A stretch of DNA of 14,806 nt from Bacillota bacterium (GCA_023420935.1 JAEZUR010000177.1:1-14806); one strand, 5' to 3'. Counted from the stretch's first letter, positions 1 to 6,551 are shown. Made by a program: numbers and translations. Notes: a model not told the origin generated them from the sequence alone.

Positions 1-1145
1 CCTTAGACCAGGCAGGTAACCAGTCTGATCCAGGAATTATTACTTTTATAACCAAAGAAAAAAGTGTTCCAACCGATCCAACTGACCCGACGGATCCAAC
101 CAATCCAAGTAATCCTACTAATCCAAGCAATCCATCAAATCCAACTGTACCAAGTAATCCGACTGAGGATAGTAACATAGATAGGGTGGTAACGGAGAAT
201 GAAGATACGAAAACAATTACAACAACTAGAGTAAAGATATTAGATGACCAAAGTAAGGAAACAAAAGTGGAATCCATGATCACAGATAAAAGGTCAAAAG
301 AAACGATAACCATAACAATTACAACAATACACAATAAGGAAGGTAAGTTAATAAAGAAAGCAGTCCTTATCCTGAAAAAAGATGTAACCGGAAATGAACT
401 CTATTCTATTCATTTTAATGAAGGAGACTTAATGACGTCAGATCACACCATAAGTGAGTTTGATCTTCCGATGAAAGTATTATCATCCGACTTATTAAGT
501 CAGGACAGTATATTACTAAAGCTTCTTAAGACTGATAAGAAAAACAAAATCGAAGATAGTACAATACTTTCTTTTACACAACAAGAGGTACTTCCTGTCT
601 CAGCTTTTGTCAAGATATTTGTTAATAATAATAGAAGGATAAAACCAGGTAGTAGTATTTACCTCTATTCTTATAATGCAAAAACCAATCAATTAGTTGA
701 GTTGCCAAACAACTGCTATCAAGTTGGGGAAGATGGATATGTTACATTAAATATGGTGAATGGTGGAGATTATGTATTGCTTCCAAATAAACCTTCAAAT
801 GCCTTGGTGATTCCATTATTAAAGCAAATTAAAGTTACAATTAATAATCTGCAGCCAAATAAATTAACTTTATATGTTAGAAAAGGAAAAATTAGAACAG
901 CAAAGATAAAATTTAACCTTCCTAACACCTTAGTAACCGTCAAAACCTTTAGTGAACAAGTAAGTAATCCAGCAAAAGAAGAAGTTAAGATTACGTATTC
1001 AACTAGTGATTCAAAGGTTGCGACCGTATCCACAAGTGGTAAAATTACCGCTAAAAAAGCAGGAACAGTAACCATAACTACAACTATTTTGTTACGTAAT
1101 GGAGAGAAAAGAGTGATTAAAACCATAGTTAAAGTAAATAAATAA
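1..1145 (+). CDS. Putative secreted surface protein, C-terminal part (5' end outside window), with Pro-rich linker and terminal Ig-like domain
   Basis: The reading frame whose codons start at position 3 is open from the window edge to the TAA at 1143-1145, so about 380 C-terminal residues are visible. The GTG at 186 is an internal Val codon, not a start, because the frame continues upstream. Codons at 69-164 encode a linker of repeating P-T-D and N-P-S/T triplets, typical of spacers between domains of secreted proteins in Gram-positive bacteria. After it comes an acidic/Thr-rich segment, then a domain ending near nt 780 with a Tyr-x-Tyr and Gly-Asp-Tyr pattern (YLYSYNAKTN, NGGDYVLLP). The last ~60 residues (about nt 960-1140) look like a bacterial Ig-like BIG2 domain: TSDSKVATVS, then GKITAKKAGTVTI. 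No LPxTG motif, SLH repeat or C-terminal membrane helix is visible, so any anchoring must lie in the unseen N-terminal part. The function of the whole protein is not recognised. Confidence 0.8.
   Translation, partial: LDQAGNQSDPGIITFITKEKSVPTDPTDPTDPTNPSNPTNPSNPSNPTVPSNPTEDSNIDRVVTENEDTKTITTTRVKILDDQSKETKVESMITDKRSKETITITITTIHNKEGKLIKKAVLILKKDVTGNELYSIHFNEGDLMTSDHTISEFDLPMKVLSSDLLSQDSILLKLLKTDKKNKIEDSTILSFTQQEVLPVSAFVKIFVNNNRRIKPGSSIYLYSYNAKTNQLVELPNNCYQVGEDGYVTLNMVNGGDYVLLPNKPSNALVIPLLKQIKVTINNLQPNKLTLYVRKGKIRTAKIKFNLPNTLVTVKTFSEQVSNPAKEEVKITYSTSDSKVATVSTSGKITAKKAGTVTITTTILLRNGEKRVIKTIVKVNK
69..164 (+). repeat. Coding tandem triplet repeat of the Pro-rich linker
   Basis: Nine-base units encode P-T-D three times, then N-P-S or N-P-T several times, with synonymous third-base changes (CCA/CCT/CCG, AGT/AGC/TCA, ACT/ACC/ACG). 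The unit length is a multiple of three, so copy-number change would keep the frame and only alter linker length. It belongs to the surface-protein gene and is not a separate element. Confidence 0.8.
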
Positions 1146-1189
1146 GAAAAACCAAAGGAAACAAAGAAAACAAATAAATCAAATAAATT

Positions 1190-1225
1190 ATAGAAATTAT
1201 AGAAATCAAAGAAATCAAAGAAATT
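1190..1225 (+). repeat. Four tandem 9-bp units downstream of the surface-protein stop
   Basis: Units ATAGAAATT, ATAGAAATC, AAAGAAATC and AAAGAAATT lie end to end at 1190-1198, 1199-1207, 1208-1216 and 1217-1225. They fall in the A-rich gap between the stop at 1145 and the terminator at 1268. No function is evident; slippage in an A-rich spacer is the simplest explanation. Confidence 0.6.
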
Positions 1226-1267
1226 TTAGAATCTAGACAATAATACATAAACTAGTTGAAGAATCAG

Positions 1268-1320
1268 AAAGGCTTTCTATTAAAAAGGAATCATAGAAAG
1301 CCTTTTAAATTATATTTATT
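1268..1320 (+). terminator. Strong hairpin terminator between convergent genes
   Basis: A perfect 13-bp stem pairs AAAGGCTTTCTAT (1268-1280) with ATAGAAAGCCTTT (1293-1305) around a 12-base loop. On the plus strand it is followed by a T-rich tail interrupted by A's, through 1320. It sits between the plus-strand surface-protein gene and the 3' end of the minus-strand regulator, so it probably ends the former and may serve both directions. Confidence 0.8.
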
Positions 1321-1332
1321 TCTTTAGTGTAA

Positions 1333-2415
1333 TTACAAATTACGATACTGTTTTACCAACTGTTGAAATTCTTTATTGGATTGCAAAAATGCATATTTAG
1401 GATCTTGTTCCACTTCAGAAAGTAACGAGGGCATTACCTTTTTACCAAAGCTTACTGGTTTTCCCTTTTTGTTTTTAAGATCAGCAGTTTCTTTAAAGAG
1501 GATATGGCGAAATAACGTGGTCTTGCTAAATTCCCATGGTGTAAGTGTAGCTGAAAACATGGATTTTAATAGTGCAATACTTTCCTCAGCCTCTTTATTA
1601 GCGAGAGCCACTTCCAGTGGAGCTATGAATGAGCTTAATTCCCATAACTCAAACATCTTTGCAAGTTGTTTAGAAAGTTTTGCTAAATGGGAAGCGTTTT
1701 GCATGTTTTCTTCTTTTAGCTCAAGATCGAGCAGGTGCAAAAGCCCGGTTTGAACTTCTTGAACTGCCATATACAGTTTGCGCTCATACAAATCAAAGGC
1801 TTCTGTATATTGTCCCTGTTGCATATAAAGATTTGCTTTTAGTTCCTTTTTATCCAGAGCAGTTCGTTCTGGCAAAAGTTCTAACAACTCATTAGCTTTG
1901 TCATAATCTTTCGCAATGGTATATTTGGAAACAAGCATATAGATAGATCCATTTCTTATTTTATCATCTTGGCTTTTGGCGGCACGTTCATATAAGGTGG
2001 TAATTTGATTTCGATAGATTTCTTTGTCTTCCATGTCCGCACCATACAAAAGTATTGCACCTTCTAATAACAATGCGGTGGTATGAATTAACATGTCACA
2101 ATTTGGGTATTCACGTATTTTCTCCATAGCCATAGAAAACCCTTTCTCATAGCCACTTTGATTCATTGTATCGATTACTTCCTTGGTAAAGTTATTGATT
2201 TCTTGTTCAGATAACCCTTCATGAAAGCAAAGTAATGTATTCAAATCAATTAGGAGTAACCGTGCCAGAGCTGGTAACAAAGAAATATCGGGATAAGTCG
2301 ATCCTTTTTCCCACTTGTTTACAGCAGGAGTGGATACGCCTAGATAATCTGCAATTTGCTCTTGTGTTAATCCTAGTGCTTTCCTTTTTTCTCGAATTAT
2401 TTGATTCATTGGCAT
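1333..2415 (-). CDS. Xre-family transcriptional regulator with TPR-like C-terminal region
   Basis: A 360-residue protein. Residues about 3-62 form a Cro/CI-type helix-turn-helix: IIREKRKALGLTQEQIADYL, then VSTPAVNKWEKG, then PDISLLPALARLL. The rest is helical and Leu/Glu/Ala-rich, with paired-helix segments (for example KANELLELLPERTALDKKEL and YTEAFDLYERKLYMAV) that resemble TPR units, as in many clostridial regulators with one N-terminal HTH and a long sensor region. I chose the ATG at 2415 because AGGAGA lies at 2429-2424 with an 8-base gap; the in-frame ATG at 2460 has no such site and overlaps a possible -10 box. It is monocistronic and converges on the surface-protein gene. The DNA target and signal are not known. 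Confidence 0.85.
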   Translation of the reverse strand: MPMNQIIREKRKALGLTQEQIADYLGVSTPAVNKWEKGSTYPDISLLPALARLLLIDLNTLLCFHEGLSEQEINNFTKEVIDTMNQSGYEKGFSMAMEKIREYPNCDMLIHTTALLLEGAILLYGADMEDKEIYRNQITTLYERAAKSQDDKIRNGSIYMLVSKYTIAKDYDKANELLELLPERTALDKKELKANLYMQQGQYTEAFDLYERKLYMAVQEVQTGLLHLLDLELKEENMQNASHLAKLSKQLAKMFELWELSSFIAPLEVALANKEAEESIALLKSMFSATLTPWEFSKTTLFRHILFKETADLKNKKGKPVSFGKKVMPSLLSEVEQDPKYAFLQSNKEFQQLVKQYRNL

Positions 2416-2458
2416 AATAATTATCTCCTGTTTTCGGTTTAAAAGATATCTTGAATAC

Positions 2459-2487
2459 ATTTTACTGTATTTGCTATACTTCTACAA
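2459..2487 (-). promoter_or_regulatory. Possible sigma-A promoter of the Xre-family regulator
   Basis: Read on the minus strand, TTGTAG (2487-2482), a 17-base spacer and TAAAAT (2464-2459) precede the chosen start by about 43 bases. The -10 box is close to consensus but the -35 box matches in only three positions, so this is tentative. Confidence 0.35.
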
Positions 2488-2507
2488 TTGAATTACTATT
2501 AATTATA

Positions 2508-2536
2508 GAATTAAAAAATTAACTATAAGTTAATTT
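2508..2536 (-). terminator. AT-rich hairpin, possible terminator of the marR-flavodoxin operon
   Basis: AAATTAACT (2516-2524) and AGTTAATTT (2528-2536) are perfect 9-base arms around a 3-base loop. On the minus strand the hairpin is followed directly by a T run, and it lies about 47 bases after the flavodoxin stop codon. The stem has only one G-C pair, so termination would be weak. An operator for the neighbouring Xre gene is an alternative reading. Confidence 0.4.
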
Positions 2537-2582
2537 GATTTGATTACTTTTCCTAAGTTCATCGCATTCGACCCTAACTTTA

Positions 2583-3113
2583 TTAGTTACACTGAATAAC
2601 ATACTCAACAAGTTGTTTAATATTGTTCTTATCTGTAAAATCAGCTGGTTCATCAAATGCTGCTAACATTCCTTTTGCGTCCTCGGTTGGGTTTTTATCC
2701 TTTTTTAACATGGTCTTCATCATAGACATGAGGATTTTATTACCCATATTCAATTTGGAATAATTAAAGCCACCTCTAAAGTAAAAAGTTTGAATCGTTT
2801 TTCTTTGTTCTTCGCTGAAATTAGTTTCCCACAATTTAGCAATATCTTCTTCTCTCGGAGGAGTAGCACCGGTGGCAAACACAACAAGATGTTTATCCTT
2901 TAATACTTCGTAATTGTTTTTAATCAAACTAATCCCATTGATACCAGACGCATAGAGACCACCGCCATAGATGATGGTGGTATATTTTGATAACTCGGTA
3001 AGGGAAAGTTTTTCATTTTCCTTTATATCACAATGTAGTTCTTCTGCAATCCAATCAGCATACTTTTTGGCAAAACCAGTTTTTGATTTATAAATTACGA
3101 TTGTGTTATTCAT
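2583..3113 (-). CDS. Flavodoxin-domain protein
   Basis: A 176-residue soluble protein with a flavodoxin fold signature. Beta strand 1 TIVIYKSKTG leads into the phosphate-binding loop S-K-T-G-F-A at about residues 10-15, where FMN phosphate binds in this fold. TTIIYGGGLYASGI (about 45-58) and HLVVFATGATPP (about 74-85) match the second and third cofactor loops. Length and layout resemble the flavodoxin_5/HemG-like group more than small electron-carrier flavodoxins, but I see nothing that proves protoporphyrinogen oxidase activity. The start codon overlaps the marR stop by one base (TAATG), with GGAGG seven bases upstream, so the two genes are translationally coupled. The MarR protein probably controls it; an electron-transfer or redox-stress role is inference. 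Confidence 0.85.
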   Translation of the reverse strand: MNNTIVIYKSKTGFAKKYADWIAEELHCDIKENEKLSLTELSKYTTIIYGGGLYASGINGISLIKNNYEVLKDKHLVVFATGATPPREEDIAKLWETNFSEEQRKTIQTFYFRGGFNYSKLNMGNKILMSMMKTMLKKDKNPTEDAKGMLAAFDEPADFTDKNNIKQLVEYVIQCN

Positions 3114-3553
3114 TATAATGCCTCCATATTTTCTTTTAAGCGAATCAATGTTGTTACGGTTGTTTTCAAAGAAGCTGGGTCAATGTGGTTAAATAACTGA
3201 CTCATAAATTTGATTTCTTTTTCTTGATATTTCAGATTGAACTGTTCACAGTTGGATGTCATGCGTATTCTGCATTTACGTCGATCCACTTCATCCGGGT
3301 ATAGTTCTATCAATTCCTTTTGCTGTAGCTTTAAAGCTAGTTGTTTCACGTTTTGGTGAGAACTTTCAATGGCATTGGACAGCTCATTAATTGTAGGATG
3401 ATTGTCTTCAAACGTACCCAGTATAGCCAAGAAAAACCACTGTTTCGCTGTTATTTCTTCAAAAAATGCATCACCTAGTACTTGCAATCGATTACTTAGC
3501 ATAAATAATAATCCAAAGCAAAGATGTTCATCATCGTAATTTGGTATATTCAT
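3113..3553 (-). CDS. MarR-family transcriptional regulator
   Basis: A 146-residue protein with a MarR-type winged helix. TINELSNAIESSHQNVKQLA (about residues 54-73) is the helix-turn-helix, followed by LQQKELIELYPDEVDRRKCR, whose D-x-x-D-R-R turn is the family's wing. The flanking helices (residues 8-48 and 104-146) match the dimerisation region. AAAGGA lies a few bases upstream of the ATG at 3553. It is first in a two-gene minus-strand operon with the flavodoxin-domain gene and divergent from padR. Palindromes overlapping its own -10 region suggest autorepression (inference). The inducing ligand cannot be read from sequence; no Cys pattern of the OhrR type is obvious. Confidence 0.88.
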   Translation of the reverse strand: MNIPNYDDEHLCFGLLFMLSNRLQVLGDAFFEEITAKQWFFLAILGTFEDNHPTINELSNAIESSHQNVKQLALKLQQKELIELYPDEVDRRKCRIRMTSNCEQFNLKYQEKEIKFMSQLFNHIDPASLKTTVTTLIRLKENMEAL

Positions 3554-3610
3554 ATTATTCCTTTCTGGTGGATAATCTCACATATCTGAACAATAATAAA
3601 ACATAATATG

Positions 3611-3636
3611 TTACATATATATGTAATGTATTACAT
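3611..3636. promoter_or_regulatory. Overlapping palindromes, probable MarR operator
   Basis: TTACATATATATGTAA (3611-3626) is a perfect 16-bp palindrome. Overlapping it, ATGTAAT (3621-3627) and ATTACAT (3630-3636) form 7-base arms two bases apart. MarR proteins are known to bind AT-rich palindromes of this size over their own promoters, and these cover the -10 and start region of marR. Assignment to this MarR is inference from position. Confidence 0.6.
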
Positions 3637-3653
3637 AATATTTGATTTGTCAA
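3625..3653 (-). promoter_or_regulatory. Predicted promoter of marR-flavodoxin operon
   Basis: On the minus strand a perfect -35 TTGACA (3653-3648), a 17-base spacer and TACATT (3630-3625, four of six matches) precede marR, giving a leader of about 65 bases. The -10 box lies inside both palindromes described at 3611-3636. Confidence 0.6.
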
Positions 3654-3710
3654 TAGAACGCAACTAGTAGTTGTCAAAATAGCAAGATGGCGGAGTTGTA
3701 AAATGATGCA

Positions 3711-3739
3711 TTGACAAATGAAAGCGTCGACACTATAAT
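3711..3739 (+). promoter_or_regulatory. Consensus sigma-A promoter of padR-DUF2812 operon
   Basis: TTGACA (3711-3716), exactly 17 bases, then TATAAT (3734-3739): both hexamers are perfect. Transcription should start near 3746, about 46 bases before the padR ATG. So strong a promoter fits a gene kept off by a tight repressor. Confidence 0.85.
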
Positions 3740-3741
3740 AA

Positions 3742-3762
3742 TTATATCGATTGCCGATATAA
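3742..3762. promoter_or_regulatory. Inverted repeat at the padR start site, probable PadR operator
   Basis: TTATATCG (3742-3749) and CGATATAA (3755-3762) are perfect 8-base arms separated by ATTGC. The repeat starts two bases after the -10 box and covers the predicted transcription start, the position expected of a repressor site. Autorepression is common among PadR regulators; the link here is inferred from position. Confidence 0.65.
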
Positions 3763-3791
3763 CGGCTTCGAGTATAGTGGAGGCAAATAGT

Positions 3792-4133
3792 ATGCAAAAC
3801 AAAGATAATATTGCACTAACTGAGGCAGTTTATTATATCCTGTTATCATTATATGAACCACTTCATGGTTATGGAATTATGCAAAAGGTAGAAGGTCTTA
3901 GCTCTGGACGAGTGAAACTTGCAGCGGGAACCTTATATGGTGCGATTAATACATTACTGGAGAAACATTGGATTCTTGCTCTTGAAGGCGAAGAAAAAAG
4001 CCGAAAGAAGGAATATTTAGTGACGGATGAAGGTAAGAATGCGGTAAATGAAGAAATCAAACGATTGCGTGAATTATTGGTTAACGGTGAAGTAATAACA
4101 GGAGGTATTAATAATGAGAATTATAAAGCATAA
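3792..4133 (+). CDS. PadR-family transcriptional regulator
   Basis: A 113-residue protein with the PadR winged helix: LTEAVYYILLSLYEPLHGYG (about residues 9-28), then LAAGTLYGAINTLLEKHWI (about 43-61) holding the recognition helix, then the wing EKSRKKEYLVTDEGK. The start ATG at 3792 follows GTGGAGG (3777-3783) by eight bases. The longer in-frame form from 3711 is excluded because the promoter and operator lie within it. The short C-terminal helix (about 78-95) fits the small PadR-s2-like group, which dimerises through one helix. Its 3' end overlaps the DUF2812 gene by 20 bases. PadR/DUF2812 pairs are common in Bacillota, so this protein probably controls that membrane protein and itself. Confidence 0.92.
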   Translation: MQNKDNIALTEAVYYILLSLYEPLHGYGIMQKVEGLSSGRVKLAAGTLYGAINTLLEKHWILALEGEEKSRKKEYLVTDEGKNAVNEEIKRLRELLVNGEVITGGINNENYKA

Positions 4134-4656
4134 ATGGTTTTTTTTATGGGAATTTGAAGAAGAAGAAAAGTGGTTAAATGAAATGTCAGCCAAAGGACTT
4201 CAACTTGTTGGAGTGGGATATTGTAAATATATATTTGAAGAAGCTACTCCTGGAGAATATAATTATCAGCTGGAACTACTGAAACAAAGTACAGCCAGTT
4301 CAGAAAGTATAAAGTATATTCGTTTTATGGAAGACATGGGGGTAGAACATGTTGGCAATATGTTACGATGGGCTTATTTTAGAAGAAAGGCATCAGAAGG
4401 TGAATTTGAAATTTATTCTGATTTGGAATCAAAGATTTCGTATTTAAAAAGAATAATAGGATTTATGTTTATTTTTGTTCCATTTCTATTATGGGCTGCC
4501 ATAGTTAATGGAATAAACTACTTAAATGGTAGCAATTCCTTTGCTCTTTATGTATCAATTTTGGATTTATTGGTGTTGTCGATGTATTCCTATGGATTAT
4601 ATCGCCTTAATAGTAAAATTCAAAGACTTCGACATGAAAAGTTAATAAGAGAATAG
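4114..4656 (+). CDS. DUF2812 domain-containing membrane protein
   Basis: A 180-residue protein. The N-terminal soluble part shows the DUF2812 pattern: HKWFFLWEFEEEEKWLNEMS, then KGLQLVGVGYCKYIFEEATP, then YNYQLELL. Two membrane helices follow at about residues 112-135 and 143-164, and the tail is basic (IQRLRHEKLIRE). The start lies within the last codons of padR, preceded by AGGAGG and overlapping it by 20 bases, so the two are translationally coupled. The biochemical role of DUF2812 is not known. Regular pairing with PadR suggests an envelope-stress or antimicrobial-response module, but that is inference. Confidence 0.85.
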   Translation: MRIIKHKWFFLWEFEEEEKWLNEMSAKGLQLVGVGYCKYIFEEATPGEYNYQLELLKQSTASSESIKYIRFMEDMGVEHVGNMLRWAYFRRKASEGEFEIYSDLESKISYLKRIIGFMFIFVPFLLWAAIVNGINYLNGSNSFALYVSILDLLVLSMYSYGLYRLNSKIQRLRHEKLIRE

Positions 4657-4700
4657 AATTTTTAATTGACGAAAATTTACCTGCCATAAAACGTATTTTG

Positions 4701-4729
4701 TTGAATGATAGCGAATTTTGTTATATAAT
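4701..4729 (+). promoter_or_regulatory. Predicted sigma-A promoter of the chemoreceptor gene
   Basis: TTGAAT (4701-4706), a 17-base spacer and a perfect TATAAT (4724-4729) lie 58 bases before the ATG at 4787. No sigma-D (flagellar) motif is visible, so the gene appears to use housekeeping transcription. Confidence 0.65.
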
Positions 4730-4786
4730 AAATTCACAGACAATAAATGTACGGCCTGTAAAAATAATGGAGAATGGTGGGATTGT

Positions 4787-6298
4787 ATGTTTAATAATTT
4801 CAAAGTAAGAATGAAAATCTTTATTTTATCTTTTGCTATGCTGGTGTTTATATTACTGATTGCAGGTATCGGTTTTTTTAATCTTTCAAAAGCAAACAAT
4901 AATATGGAATTAATCTATAGTAAAAATCTGGTTTCTATTGATATTGGTGGGGATTTGAGAACACAAACCAGAGCCAACAGTGCCAATTTATATGCGTTAA
5001 TTTTAGAGACAGACAGTGCCAACAAAGATTCTATTTATGCGGACATTGAAGAACGAAAAGGTAAGATTGCTGATGATCTTGAGAAATTAACTGGTCTTGT
5101 ATCTGATGATAATCAAAAAGAATTTTTAAGGAAAATAACCGCATCTTTAAAGGATTGGCAAGAGGTGGTAAATAAAACAGTGGAATATGTAAAAGCGGGC
5201 GATTCCAACCAAGCTTATAACTATTTTCATGACAATACTGCTGTTCTAGAGACTTATCAGACCAATGTAAGGGATTTCAATATTTATAACTCAGAATTGG
5301 CAAAATCCATTAATGACATGAATCAGAAGGACTATAATGAAGCATCAGCTATGCTTCTAATATTTATAATTACAGTTATAATTTTAGCAATTCTATTAAC
5401 AGCTATTATATCTAAGAGTATAACGTCGGCATTACAGAATCTAGTGCAATATTTGGATGCACTGGCTTCTGGTGATTTCGCAACTATATTTCCCGAGAAA
5501 TATACAAAAAGAAAAGATGAAATTGGACAACTTGCAAAGTCAGTTACGATCATGCAGGAATCAGTGAAAAACTTGATTTGTAATGTAAAAGAGGAAGCGG
5601 TTTCCATTACAAATGTGGTTGCTAACGTAAATGAAAATTTCTATGAATTAAATGATGAAATTGAAAGTGTATCTGCAACGACAGAACAGTTAGCAGCAAG
5701 TATGGAAGAAACAGCCGCATCCGCGGAAGAGATGACAGCAACATCGCAGGAGATGGATCATGCCGTTCAGTCTATTGCGGTAAAATCACAAGAGGGTGCA
5801 TTGAAAGCGAACGAAATCAGCATGAGAGCATCTGATACCAAGCAAACGGTTGTTGAGGCAAAAGATAAGGCTAGTGAAATTATTAAAACATCTAAATTAA
5901 GTCTTGTTAAAGCGATTGAAGCGGCTAAAATTGTAGAACAGATTAATGTACTTTCCGATTCTATTATGCAGATAACTAATCAGACTAATCTTCTAGCACT
6001 AAATGCTGCAATTGAAGCTGCTAGAGCGGGGGAAGCTGGAAAGGGATTTTCTGTTGTAGCAGAAGAAATCAGGAAGCTTGCTGAACAATCAAAAGATACA
6101 GTTGTAAAGATACAAAGTGTTACAGATGAAGTTAACTCCGCTGTTAAGAATCTATCTGAAAACTCAAACCAGTTATTAGAATTTGTATCCACAGATGTAA
6201 ATCATGATTATAATATGTTATTAGAGGTAGCGGAAAAATATAATGAAGATGCCATTTATGTTGATACATTGGTTACTGATTTCAGTGCTACATCCTAA
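4787..6298 (+). CDS. Methyl-accepting chemotaxis protein, truncated by in-frame TAA
   Basis: 503 residues as read to the stop. Order: short basic N-terminus; membrane helix 1 (about 10-32); extracytoplasmic four-helix-bundle sensor (about 33-187); membrane helix 2 (about 188-209); HAMP (about 210-262, with GQLAKSV); cytoplasmic signalling helices with a methylation-type stretch (SVSATTEQLAASMEETAA, about 295-312); and the conserved hairpin tip ITNQTNLLALNAAIEAARAG (about 395-414), then KGFSVVAEEIRKLAEQ, which binds CheA/CheW in this family. The TAA at 6296-6298 falls in the second methylation-type segment, FSATS-stop-ELAASI, where the family has Glu; the same frame then stays open to 6502. 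The returning helix therefore lacks about 68 residues. I chose ATG 4787 (GGTGG six bases upstream) because the earlier in-frame ATG at 4718 overlaps the promoter. Signalling by the truncated form is doubtful. Confidence 0.85.
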   Translation: MFNNFKVRMKIFILSFAMLVFILLIAGIGFFNLSKANNNMELIYSKNLVSIDIGGDLRTQTRANSANLYALILETDSANKDSIYADIEERKGKIADDLEKLTGLVSDDNQKEFLRKITASLKDWQEVVNKTVEYVKAGDSNQAYNYFHDNTAVLETYQTNVRDFNIYNSELAKSINDMNQKDYNEASAMLLIFIITVIILAILLTAIISKSITSALQNLVQYLDALASGDFATIFPEKYTKRKDEIGQLAKSVTIMQESVKNLICNVKEEAVSITNVVANVNENFYELNDEIESVSATTEQLAASMEETAASAEEMTATSQEMDHAVQSIAVKSQEGALKANEISMRASDTKQTVVEAKDKASEIIKTSKLSLVKAIEAAKIVEQINVLSDSIMQITNQTNLLALNAAIEAARAGEAGKGFSVVAEEIRKLAEQSKDTVVKIQSVTDEVNSAVKNLSENSNQLLEFVSTDVNHDYNMLLEVAEKYNEDAIYVDTLVTDFSATS

Positions 6299-6502
6299 GA
6301 ACTAGCAGCGTCAATAGGTGAAATTTTAAGGACAGTTGACGGAGTGGCAATAGCAGCTGGAGAAGGAGCAGAAGGAACGACAGATGTGGCAAATCGTGTT
6401 GCAGTTGTGACCAATAAGACCAATACCGTGTTACATTTAATACAATCTACCAATGAAAGTGCTGGAAAACTGGAAGAAGAAATTTTGAAATTTAAATTGT
6501 AA
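6299..6502 (+). pseudogene. In-frame C-terminal remnant of the chemoreceptor
   Basis: Right after the TAA at 6296 the same frame encodes 67 residues ending at TAA 6500-6502. They begin ELAASIGEILRTVDGVAIAA, continue GEGAEGTTDVANRV, and end in a Lys/Glu-rich helix (KLEEEILKFKL), which is the usual end of a chemoreceptor cytoplasmic helix. There is no start codon with a ribosome binding site, so it is probably untranslated. With the upstream part it makes a normal 571-residue receptor, pointing to one GAA-to-TAA change. Confidence 0.8.
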
Positions 6503-6524
6503 TAATTAGTATAAAGTTAACTTG

Positions 6525-6551
6525 GACCTGCCTATCTGGCAGGTCTTTTTT
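6525..6551 (+). terminator. Rho-independent terminator of the chemoreceptor gene
   Basis: GACCTGCC (6525-6532) pairs perfectly with GGCAGGTC (6538-6545) over a 5-base loop, followed by a run of six T's. It lies 22 bases past the TAA at 6502, so it ends the original full-length gene and supports 6502 as the ancestral stop. Confidence 0.9.

Noticed and set aside
69..164. CRISPR-like or mobile repeat
   Set aside because: Units are contiguous 9-base coding triplets without spacers; it is a protein linker.
186..188. GTG as the start of the surface-protein gene
   Set aside because: The frame is open upstream to position 3 and encodes a coherent Pro-rich linker, so the GTG is an internal codon.
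770..1126. 118-residue minus-strand frame opposite the surface-protein gene
   Set aside because: The hydrophobic translation is the complement of the Thr/Lys-rich coding strand; no start signals.
3711..3791. 27-residue N-terminal extension of PadR
   Set aside because: This stretch is the TTGACA-17-TATAAT promoter plus operator; the ATG at 3792 has its own ribosome binding site.
3555..3797. 80-residue minus-strand frame in the marR-padR intergenic region
   Set aside because: It covers both promoters and all palindromes and resembles no protein family.
4718..4786. 23-residue N-terminal extension of the chemoreceptor
   Set aside because: The -10 box (4724-4729) lies inside it, and the normal basic N-terminus plus first membrane helix begin at the ATG at 4787.
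6296..6298. Recoding of the chemoreceptor TAA (selenocysteine, pyrrolysine or read-through)
   Set aside because: The stop is TAA, not TGA or TAG, and I see no hairpin resembling a recoding signal after it; a point mutation is simpler.
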